Of a DNA stretch of 64,000 bases, positions 9,302 to 16,248 are shown one piece after another. Every line of letters starts with the position of its first letter. Within the stretch, counting starts at the first letter, position 1. Made by a program: the position numbers and the translations under genes. Below the pieces are notes generated by a model. That model was not told where the DNA came from and searched no databases. It was given only the letters and a program-made list of their open reading frames with translations. The stretch is taken from assembly GCF_016598575.1 (NCBI RefSeq), contig NZ_CP066801.1:744001-808000 (forward strand), in the 5' to 3' direction. The DNA is from Streptomyces sp. HSG2. GTDB taxonomy: Bacteria > Actinomycetota > Actinomycetes > Streptomycetales > Streptomycetaceae.

Positions 9302-9413
9302 CGACGCGACCGACCGATCGGGTCCTCGCTTCCCCGAGCAGCGCCCGCGGGCCGAGTCCAACGTGGCTCCGGCGGCGCGGGGGTCCGGCCCGCTTGACGA
9401 AGTCGCCGAGGAA

Positions 9414-9443
9414 GGGCCTGTCGGGCCATCGCCCGACGGGCCC
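9414..9443. terminator. Hairpin after the DUF4397 gene
   Basis: A 13-bp stem with one T-G wobble and a CATC loop lies about 110 bases after the DUF4397 stop. It probably limits readthrough into the anti-sigma candidate, which would then be transcribed from its own promoter. The 307-base gap around it otherwise shows only weak promoter-like sequence (TTGACG near 9394). Confidence 0.5.
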
Positions 9444-9608
9444 CCGGGGCCCTCACGGGCTCCGCGACACCCACGGACGCTCGCCCGCCGGCCTCGCCTC
9501 CGCGGGTGAGGGCGGCACGCCCGCCCGCGTCCGGCGCGGCGGGACCTGCGCGGTGCCCAGGACGGCGTCCGCGCAGGCGCGGACGCGGACCCCAGACGGA
9601 GGAACCCG

Positions 9609-10064
9609 GTGCCCCACCTCGACCAGGCGCACCTGCTCGACCTGGCGCTCGGCAGGCCGCCGGACGGTTCGGAGGCGATGGGTGTCCTCGGCCACCTGTA
9701 CGGCTGCGTTCGGTGTCGGGGGGAACTCGCCCGGGTGCGCGCCCTGGTGGCCACCGCGCGTGCCGCGCGGCCCTCCGTACCGGCCGTCGCCCCGCCCGCC
9801 CGGGTGTGGGACCGTATCGCCCGCGAGTTGTCGCCGCCCTCCGGGGCACCACGTCCCAGGCCCGGGAAGGCGGCGAGGGCCGCCGCCTCGGTGGCGCCGG
9901 CCCTCCTGTGCTGTGTCGCCCTGGCGTGGTGGGCCCGGGGGCGCGCCCGAAGGCCGCCGGCGCGGCGGACCGGCGCCGCGCGGCGCGCTCGCGGACCGGG
10001 CGTGTTCGGCCGGAGGCGGTTCGCCCGCGCTCAGCGGCACAGCGGGTTGGGAACCGGCCGGTAG
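9609..10064 (+). CDS. Putative zinc-binding anti-sigma factor with one transmembrane helix
   Basis: This 151-residue protein contains HLYGCVRC near residue 29, which fits the HxxxCxxC zinc-binding anti-sigma (ZAS) motif. One hydrophobic segment (AASVAPALLCCVALAWW, about residues 91-107) is followed by a very basic tail. That layout matches membrane anti-sigma factors that hold an ECF sigma factor, so LitS is the obvious candidate partner; the pairing is inference from proximity. The GTG start has GGAGGAA upstream. The 3' end overlaps the end of the convergent siderophore gene by 34 bases, and the Arg/Pro-rich tail suggests the C-terminus is not under strong constraint. Confidence 0.6.
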   Translation: MPHLDQAHLLDLALGRPPDGSEAMGVLGHLYGCVRCRGELARVRALVATARAARPSVPAVAPPARVWDRIARELSPPSGAPRPRPGKAARAAASVAPALLCCVALAWWARGRARRPPARRTGAARRARGPGVFGRRRFARAQRHSGLGTGR

Positions 10065-11560
10065 CGCGCGTCGGCCCCGTCCGCCCTCGTCCAGCGCAGC
10101 AGGAGATTGGCCTTGCCCGGCAGGGTGGGGGCGCTGAGCAGGCCGGGGATCTCCGGCAGGTCGTGGCGGGCCAGGGCGCGTCGGGCGGCGGGCCAGGGAT
10201 CGAGGCCGGGGTGATGTTCGACCAGGGCGGCGGCGATCTCGTGCAGGTGATTGACCAACAGGCAGTAGACGAGCCGTTCCCATCCGGCGGCGCGGTCCAC
10301 CTCGGGCACGAGCTTGACGCCCTCGGCGTCCCGGAAGACGGCCCCCGTCGGCATGCCCCGGCGGTCCACCGCGATCAGGGTGTTCTGCGCGTGGGCCTCC
10401 ACCACGACGCCGTGATCGGCGAAGACGGCCAGCACCGGGGGCACCACCGCGTCCAGGTAGGCCTCCCACCAGGCCGCCGGGTCGTCCGTGTCGGCCAGCG
10501 GACTGCCGGGGTAGCCCTCCGCCAGGGCGGCGGCGAGCAGGGGTGTGGAGCCGACCGGCACCCGGCCGCTTAGGCCGTCGCGGACCAGGACGGCCGATTC
10601 CTCGAAGGCGAAATCGGCGGTGCGGTAGCCGCGGTCGCCCAGCCACGCGGCGCCGGTCGCCTCCGGGAGCGCCGCGAAGGCGGCGGTCGCCGCCGTGTCC
10701 AACCGTCGCAGTCTTCGCAGGTCGTGGCGCCAGAGTCGCCGGATGTCGTTGGTGATCCGCACGTCCAGGCTGAATTTGAGGAACAGATCGGCGTGCGGGG
10801 CGTACACGGTGCGGACGGCCGCCGTCGGGCGGACCGCGAAGGGGGTGGTGCCCAAGCGCAGGAGCCGGCCGTCGGCCAGGGCGGGCGCGAGTGCCCGCCC
10901 TGTCAGGGCGAGTTGCCAGGGGTGAGCCGGCAGCAGTCGGTAGCCGCGCGGTGCGGGCGGGCCCAGCGTGTCCAGGATCGTGGTCTCCCCCTCCTCGACG
11001 AGGGAGTCCTCTCGAACCCCGAGCAGTTCCAGGGGGAAGGAGGCGTGCGCCTCGGGCGCGTAGGGCAGCCACCGGTGGTGAGGTCCGCCTCCCCGGGCCT
11101 TGGGGGCGGGATGGCTGGGGTGTCCGGTGATCAGTGCCTGCTCCGAGCGCAGGTAGGCGTCGTCCGGTGGTGTGGCGAGGGACCTCGCGGTGAGCAGGGT
11201 GGCGACGACGTCCCGACTGTCCAGCATCTCGGCCGGCAGCTCGCCGTTGCGCAGCCCGGTGTGCCGCCGGAGCGCGTCCGCCACGAGCCGGACGAGTCGA
11301 TCGTGGTCGAGCGCCTGCCAGCCTCCGCCGACGTGAAGCGAGGGGGCGGCCGGTCGCCGCCCGGCCCGCACCCTGAGCAGCGCCCCTCCGGGCAGCCGGT
11401 GGGCGGGCCGACCGTCCGGTCCGTCGACGACCTCGGCCACTTCCCGCAACAGGCAGTTGAGCAGCGGCGCCATGGCGTGGGCGTCGGCCCTGGCCGCCAC
11501 GTCGGGGGCGACGTCGAGGTCGCTGGGGGGCTGGCGGTCCACTCGGTCCCCTCGTTCCAT
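10031..11560 (-). CDS. IucA/IucC-family NIS siderophore synthetase
   Basis: NIS synthetases adenylate a carboxylate (often citrate) and join it to an amine or alcohol to build siderophores. This 509-residue protein shows the family's ATP- and substrate-binding blocks in order: GHPSHPAPKARGG, a HPWQ motif, KFSLDVRITNDIR, EAHAQNTL and a downstream RD motif (FRDAEG). The ATG at 11560 was chosen from the conserved N-terminal length; its ribosome binding site is weak and the frame is open further upstream into the divergent promoter region. It is divergent from a second synthetase. No hydroxylase, decarboxylase, transporter or receptor gene is next to it. Confidence 0.8.
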   Translation of the reverse strand: MERGDRVDRQPPSDLDVAPDVAARADAHAMAPLLNCLLREVAEVVDGPDGRPAHRLPGGALLRVRAGRRPAAPSLHVGGGWQALDHDRLVRLVADALRRHTGLRNGELPAEMLDSRDVVATLLTARSLATPPDDAYLRSEQALITGHPSHPAPKARGGGPHHRWLPYAPEAHASFPLELLGVREDSLVEEGETTILDTLGPPAPRGYRLLPAHPWQLALTGRALAPALADGRLLRLGTTPFAVRPTAAVRTVYAPHADLFLKFSLDVRITNDIRRLWRHDLRRLRRLDTAATAAFAALPEATGAAWLGDRGYRTADFAFEESAVLVRDGLSGRVPVGSTPLLAAALAEGYPGSPLADTDDPAAWWEAYLDAVVPPVLAVFADHGVVVEAHAQNTLIAVDRRGMPTGAVFRDAEGVKLVPEVDRAAGWERLVYCLLVNHLHEIAAALVEHHPGLDPWPAARRALARHDLPEIPGLLSAPTLPGKANLLLRWTRADGADARYRPVPNPLCR

Positions 11561-11645
11561 ACCGTCGTGCGAAGGCGGAGACGACCAGTATGCCGGGGGG
11601 GCTGGCCGTACCGTGCCCACCCGTGCCGACCCGAGGAGCCCGACC

Positions 11646-13178
11646 GTGCACCCTGCCGCCACACCCGACTCCGAGGTGGCCGCCGAGTTGGCCGCCCTTC
11701 GCCCGGGGCTCCTCTCCGGGTACGCGGCCGAACTGTCCGGCGCCCGAGCGGCCGTGCTGACCCGGCTGTGGCGGGCGCTCGTCCACGAGCCACTGCCCTG
11801 GGTGGAGCGCCGGGAGCACGGCAGGGGGGAGGCCGCTCTGCTGTTGCGGGACGGACGCCGGCTGACGGGCCCCGAACGCGACCCCTACCGCACCGACGAC
11901 GCGGTCGCCTCGGTGGCACTGGACGGGTCGGAGCACACCGACCCGGCGCGGCTGCTCCGCGACCTCGCGGTACCCGGGTCGGCCGGTCTCGCCGACGAAC
12001 TCGCCCACAGTGTGGCCTCCCTGGCACTGTCCCGGGCGGCGGGCCGGGCCCGTGCCGCGGCGACCCCCGACCTCCGGCGGCCGGACGCCTGGCCGAGCAG
12101 CGACTGGGAGTGGGAACGCCGAGTGGTGGACGGGCACCCGTTCCACCCCAACTGCCGTTTCCGTCCGGGCTTCTCGGTGGCCGAGGAACTCGCCTACGGG
12201 CCCGAGCACGGCCCGGTGGTACCGCTGGGGCTGGTCCCGGTCCCGGCCGACGACTGCCTGGTGGTCGGCGACTGGCCGGAGCGGCTGCGGGAGTCCGGCC
12301 GCCTGCTGCTGCCGGTGCACCCCTGGCAGGACGCGCACGTGCTGCCGAGGCCGGGCGTCGCGAAGGCCCTGCCAGGGCCGGCGGCCCACCCGCTGATGTC
12401 CCTGCGCACGTTGGCGGTGCCCGACGGACCGCATGTGAAGACGGCGCTCAGCACGCGACTGACCTCGGCCGTGCGGGACATCTCCGTGGAGTCCGTCGCC
12501 GCCTCGTCCGTTCTGTCGTCCTTCGGCGAGCGTCTGGCCGCACGCGCGGACGGCCTGTTGCACACCAGTCGCACGCTCGCCGCCGCCACCGCGCACTCCC
12601 CCGACCTCGCCGCGGTGCTGCGGGACTCCCCCCGATCGCACGCGGCGCCCGGGGAGCACGTCGTGCCGGTGGCGGTCCTGCGCGGCACCGGCCTGCCCGA
12701 CTCGCCACAGTGGTTGGCGGAGTTCGTCCGTCTCGCCGTCACCGTCGGGCTGCGACTGCTGGAGACCGGAGTGGCCCTGGAGGCACACGGCCAGAACCTC
12801 CTCGTCGTCCTCTCCCCCGACGGCCGCCCGCGCCGCCTGGTCTACCGCGATCTCGCGGACATGAGGATCAGCCCGGAGCGGCTGGCCCGCCACGGGATCG
12901 CCGTCCCCGACCTGCCGGCCCGGATGCTCACGGACGACCCGGCGGTATTGCGCAGGAAGCTCTTCGGATCGCTGGTGGGAGGGGCGCTGGCGCAGACGGC
13001 GGGATCGGTCGAGGCGCTGCGGGCGGCTCTCGCACCGGCCGTGGGCGATCTGCCGAGGACGCCGGACCTCGCGGCCCTGTGCGGCGACCCCCTGCCGGTG
13101 AAGGCGCTCACCCTGATGCGGCTCTCCGGCCGCCCCGGCGACCGGTGGGCCCGACTGCCCAACCCCCTGCGGGCGTGA
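11646..13178 (+). CDS. IucA/IucC-family NIS siderophore synthetase, divergent partner
   Basis: This 510-residue NIS synthetase shows DGHPFHPNCRFRPG, HPWQD, VKTALSTRLTSAVRDIS, EAHGQNLLV and YRDLADMRIS, the ATP-grasp-like active-site set of the IucA/IucC family. The GTG start follows GAGGAG. It shares an 85-base divergent spacer with the other synthetase, so both are probably controlled from one region, plausibly by iron, although I do not see a clean iron-box. The two proteins are diverged paralogs, which suggests two successive condensations on one carboxylate backbone; the product cannot be read from sequence. Confidence 0.8.
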   Translation: MHPAATPDSEVAAELAALRPGLLSGYAAELSGARAAVLTRLWRALVHEPLPWVERREHGRGEAALLLRDGRRLTGPERDPYRTDDAVASVALDGSEHTDPARLLRDLAVPGSAGLADELAHSVASLALSRAAGRARAAATPDLRRPDAWPSSDWEWERRVVDGHPFHPNCRFRPGFSVAEELAYGPEHGPVVPLGLVPVPADDCLVVGDWPERLRESGRLLLPVHPWQDAHVLPRPGVAKALPGPAAHPLMSLRTLAVPDGPHVKTALSTRLTSAVRDISVESVAASSVLSSFGERLAARADGLLHTSRTLAAATAHSPDLAAVLRDSPRSHAAPGEHVVPVAVLRGTGLPDSPQWLAEFVRLAVTVGLRLLETGVALEAHGQNLLVVLSPDGRPRRLVYRDLADMRISPERLARHGIAVPDLPARMLTDDPAVLRRKLFGSLVGGALAQTAGSVEALRAALAPAVGDLPRTPDLAALCGDPLPVKALTLMRLSGRPGDRWARLPNPLRA

Positions 13179-13330
13179 CCGATCGAGCGGATCGCGCACG
13201 CCCGACCGGGCCTCGGGTTCCCTCCTCCGCGCGACCGGCGAGGGGAACGGCGGACCGGACGGGCCCAGTGGATCCGACCGGCCGACACCGAGCCGCGCAC
13301 CGGCGGCCTTCGGCTCGTACTCTGGACGGC

Positions 13331-13930
13331 ATGGGCGATCTCTTCCTGGTGCGGCACGGCGAGACCGACTGGTCCCGCTCGGGGCGGCACACCGGTCGGA
13401 GCGACATCCCGCTCACCGACCACGGTCGCGACGAGGCCCGCAGGCTGGAGCCGCTGATCCGCGCCCACCGCTTCGGGGCCGTGTTCGTCAGCCCTCTCCA
13501 GCGGGCCCGGGAGACGGCCGAGCTGATCGGACTGCGAGGGGCACGAGTCGACGCGGATTTGCGGGAGTGGGACTACGGCGGCTACGAGGGGATCACCACG
13601 GCCGAGATCCATCGCACCCGACCCGACTGGTTCCTCTTCCGTGACGGGGTCGCCCCCGGACCGCCGGACCACCCCGGGGAGAGCCCCGAACAGGTCGGTC
13701 GACGAGCCGATCGGGTCTTGGCCAGGGTGGACGTCGCAGGAGCCGAGGGCGACGGGCCTGTCGTCCTGGTGGCACACGGGCACTTCCTGCGGGTGCTGAC
13801 GGCCCGTCGGCTCGGACTCCCGGCGTCCGACGGGGCGCTCTTCCGCCTCGCGACGGGCGCGCTGTGCCACCTGGGCAGCGAGCACGGCCGTCCGGTGATC
13901 GCGGCCTGGAACGTCGGACCCCCCGGGTAG
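13331..13930 (+). CDS. Histidine phosphatase family protein (phosphoglycerate-mutase-like)
   Basis: This 199-residue protein carries the catalytic RHGE motif near the N-terminus (LVRHGETDWS), the second-arm arginine and glutamate region (SPLQRARETAEL, LREWDYGGYEG) and the C-terminal catalytic His (LVAHGHFLRVL). Members remove phosphate from small phosphorylated metabolites through a phospho-histidine intermediate. The substrate cannot be told from sequence. ATG start; it is followed after 55 bases by a hypothetical gene on the same strand. Confidence 0.85.
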   Translation: MGDLFLVRHGETDWSRSGRHTGRSDIPLTDHGRDEARRLEPLIRAHRFGAVFVSPLQRARETAELIGLRGARVDADLREWDYGGYEGITTAEIHRTRPDWFLFRDGVAPGPPDHPGESPEQVGRRADRVLARVDVAGAEGDGPVVLVAHGHFLRVLTARRLGLPASDGALFRLATGALCHLGSEHGRPVIAAWNVGPPG

Positions 13931-13985
13931 GCTCCGAGGACGCTCGTGCGCGGGCCGGACCGAAGCGTCGACGGGGAGGAAGGCG

Positions 13986-14675
13986 ATGACGCGACCGCTG
14001 TCGGCCGCGCAACTGAGGATCATCGAGTCCGCCGACCCCGTCACGGGCCGAATCCGCGGCACCCCCGCGCAACTGGCGGCGTTGGAGCGTCGGGGGCTCG
14101 CCTTCCGCCACCCCCGCCCCCCGCACGGCCACTACCTCACCCCGGCGGGGCGCGGCCCGCGAGAGTCCGGCGGGGCGGACGCGCACGGTCTCCTCCGCGA
14201 GTCGGAGGATGCCCCGGACCCGGAAGGACCTGCCCGGCGCGACCCGTCCCCCGCTCGGGTGGAGAGGGAGGTCTTCACCGTCCGCGCCGGCGGGGAGCCC
14301 GACCTCCCCGCCGAGGTGACGCCGTCCCGACTCGACGAGGTGCGCGACGCCTGGCGGGGGCTGTTGGAGATGCGCCGGTTGAGCCGTGCGGACGGCTCGT
14401 CGGCACTGCCGTGTCCATGGGAGCGCGCCCACCTGGTGGAGGCCGCCGCGCTGGCGCTGGAAGCGGCCGGGCACGCCCCGGCGCCCGCCGAGGAGGGTAC
14501 GGGCTACCGGGTCCGGCGAACTCCGCAGCCGGAGGCAGTCGCCGTACACGTCGCACCGGTGACGGAGCTGAACCGCTGTGCGGTCACCCTGGAACGGGCC
14601 GGATGGCAGGTGGGCGAGCACGGCGACCCAAGAACGCGGCGGCGGTACCTGCTCGCCTCGCCTCGGCGCGCCTGA
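13986..14675 (+). CDS. Conserved hypothetical protein, soluble
   Basis: I do not recognise this 229-residue protein's family. The N-terminal 60 residues (LSAAQLRIIESAD..., then LAALERRGLAF) look like a small winged-helix-type or wHTH-like segment. The C-terminal half is a mixed alpha/beta region without membrane segments. The start is secure: ATG with GGGGAGGAAGG upstream. Coding bias is strong, and it probably shares a transcript with the phosphatase upstream. It ends before a strong hairpin. Confidence 0.6.
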   Translation: MTRPLSAAQLRIIESADPVTGRIRGTPAQLAALERRGLAFRHPRPPHGHYLTPAGRGPRESGGADAHGLLRESEDAPDPEGPARRDPSPARVEREVFTVRAGGEPDLPAEVTPSRLDEVRDAWRGLLEMRRLSRADGSSALPCPWERAHLVEAAALALEAAGHAPAPAEEGTGYRVRRTPQPEAVAVHVAPVTELNRCAVTLERAGWQVGEHGDPRTRRRYLLASPRRA

Positions 14676-14854
14676 GAGCGGCGAGCCGGGGTCGGGCGAC
14701 CGCCCGCGCCACGCCGGGCAGGGCACCCGCGACACGGGTGGACGCCTCTGTGGCGGGGTGGCGAGCGGGCCGACAGGACACCGTTCCACGAAGGAACCCG
14801 ACCGTGATCACCGCGGCGGGCAGGCCGCCGTCGAGGGTCCGTGGCTCCTCCCGT

Positions 14855-14891
14855 GGCCCGGCCCGGACAGACGGGCTGTCCGGGCCGGGCC
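14855..14891. terminator. Strong bidirectional hairpin
   Basis: A perfect 16-bp inverted repeat (GGCCCGGCCCGGACAG and its complement) with a five-base loop lies between the hypothetical gene and the convergent collagen-like gene. It is the longest perfect stem in the left half of the window and is best read as a two-way terminator. Confidence 0.75.
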
Positions 14892-14938
14892 GGGGGTTCC
14901 GCTCGGAGGCCCACCCGGAGGCGGGCCTCATGTCACCG

Positions 14939-16018
14939 TCAGATCGTGCAGACCGCGTACGCCGTGATGGTGCCGGTCAGCAGTCCGGTGAGGCCGATGC
15001 CACTCACGTTCCACTGGCTGGGGTTCAGGTCGTCACGCTTGGACTCGATGATCTGGATGAGTCCGGGCAGGGGCTCACCCGAGGTGGTGTAGCCGCCGCT
15101 CAGCAGGGTTGTCCCGGCCGGACAGACCGCCGTCGCGTTCACGACACCGATGAGGGCGTCCACGAAGACCGGCTCTCCCGACACCTGCTGGTTCGACACC
15201 GGTCCGGGAGGTCCTTCCGGACCGGTCGGGCCGACCGGGCCCGCAGGGCCGGTGTCACCCGTCGGACCGGCCGGGCCCGTCGGACCCTCCGGACCCACGG
15301 GACCGGTGTCACCGGTCGGACCCGCAGGACCCTCGGGGCCCGCAGGACCCGTGTCACCCGTCGGACCGACCGGCCCCTCGGGGCCCACGGGACCCGTGTC
15401 ACCCGTCGGACCCGCAGGACCCTCTGGACCCGCAGGACCCGTGTCACCCGTCGGACCCACAGGACCCTCCGGACCCGCAGGACCCGTCGCGCCCGTCGGA
15501 CCCACAGGACCCTCCGGACCCACGGGACCCGTCGCCCCCGTCGGACCCACAGGACCCTCCGGACCCGCAGGACCCGTGTCACCCGTCGGACCCACAGGAC
15601 CCTCCGGACCCGCAGGACCCGTCGCGCCCGTCGGACCCACAGGACCCTCCGGACCCGCAGGACCCGTGTCACCCGTCGGACCCACAGGGCCGGCAGGACC
15701 TTCCGGGCCCGTCGGACCCGTGGGGCCGGTCGGTCCGGTCGGGCCGGTCGGGCCCGGCTCCCCCTTGGATCCCTTCGAGTCCTTGGAACCCTTGGACCCC
15801 TTCGAGCCGTGTCCGTCGCCCCGGTCGCAGTCGGAGTGATGCCGACAGGTTTCCTGGGAGATCGGCTGTCGAGCCGGCGCGTTGGTGCCGGCCTGCGCGG
15901 TACCCACCGCGGCGGTGCCCAGCAGGACGGAGCAAGCCAGCGTCACGCCACCAGTCACGCCCCAGAGCCGCCGACGGCGGACCCGGGTGACTGAGGCGAG
16001 CATGGATCGGTCAGTCAT
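14939..16018 (-). CDS. Secreted collagen-like repeat protein with C-terminal globular domain
   Basis: This exported protein has 359 residues. A signal peptide (basic [20 protein letters not shown], then a hydrophobic stretch ending near GTAQAG) is followed by a short linker with two Cys, a Lys/Ser-rich GSKGSK segment, about 200 residues of Gly-X-Y repeats, and an 86-residue C-terminal domain with two Cys. The Gly-X-Y tract could form a collagen triple helix and the C-terminal domain could trimerise or bind a ligand; both are inference from such proteins in general. The ATG start follows AAGGAAG. No anchor or sorting signal is visible, so the protein is probably released. Confidence 0.75.
   Translation of the reverse strand: MTDRSMLASVTRVRRRRLWGVTGGVTLACSVLLGTAAVGTAQAGTNAPARQPISQETCRHHSDCDRGDGHGSKGSKGSKDSKGSKGEPGPTGPTGPTGPTGPTGPEGPAGPVGPTGDTGPAGPEGPVGPTGATGPAGPEGPVGPTGDTGPAGPEGPVGPTGATGPVGPEGPVGPTGATGPAGPEGPVGPTGDTGPAGPEGPAGPTGDTGPVGPEGPVGPTGDTGPAGPEGPAGPTGDTGPVGPEGPTGPAGPTGDTGPAGPVGPTGPEGPPGPVSNQQVSGEPVFVDALIGVVNATAVCPAGTTLLSGGYTTSGEPLPGLIQIIESKRDDLNPSQWNVSGIGLTGLLTGTITAYAVCTI
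15200..15808 (-). repeat. Gly-X-Y tract built of 45-bp tandem units
   Basis: The collagen-like tract (residues 71-273 of its protein) is largely a tandem 15-residue unit of the form GPTG(D/A)TGP(A/V)GPEGP(V/A), so the DNA repeats about every 45 bases. Because Gly and Pro codons (GGN, CCN) are reverse complements, the opposite strand also reads as Gly-Pro repeats; that reading is an artefact. Confidence 0.85.
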
Positions 16019-16248
16019 GGATCTTCCTTGCTTGAGGGGAAAGCGCCTCGGTGGGGGCGCTCCTCCACCGTCACCGGGTGCACCCGGACGCGCACGCTGG
16101 GGTCACCCGGAAGGGTAGGCTCGCCGACCGGAGGCGGCACGGTCCCCTCATTTCCGATCGCCTCCTGTTATGTCCCTCACCCCACTGTCCGTCCGATATC
16201 CAGAGGCCGTTGCCTAACATGGCCAGGACACGACACGCGGAGGGAGCG

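Noticed and set aside
9453..13199. Minus-strand frame of about 1250 codons
   Set aside because: It runs antisense to the second NIS synthetase and in the wrong frame over the first; no motif or start signal.
15150..15839. Plus-strand frame reading as a long Gly-Pro collagen-like protein
   Set aside because: It is the antisense of the real collagen-like gene. GGN and CCN codons are reverse complements, so Gly-Pro repeats appear on both strands; only the minus strand has a signal peptide, ribosome binding site and C-terminal domain.
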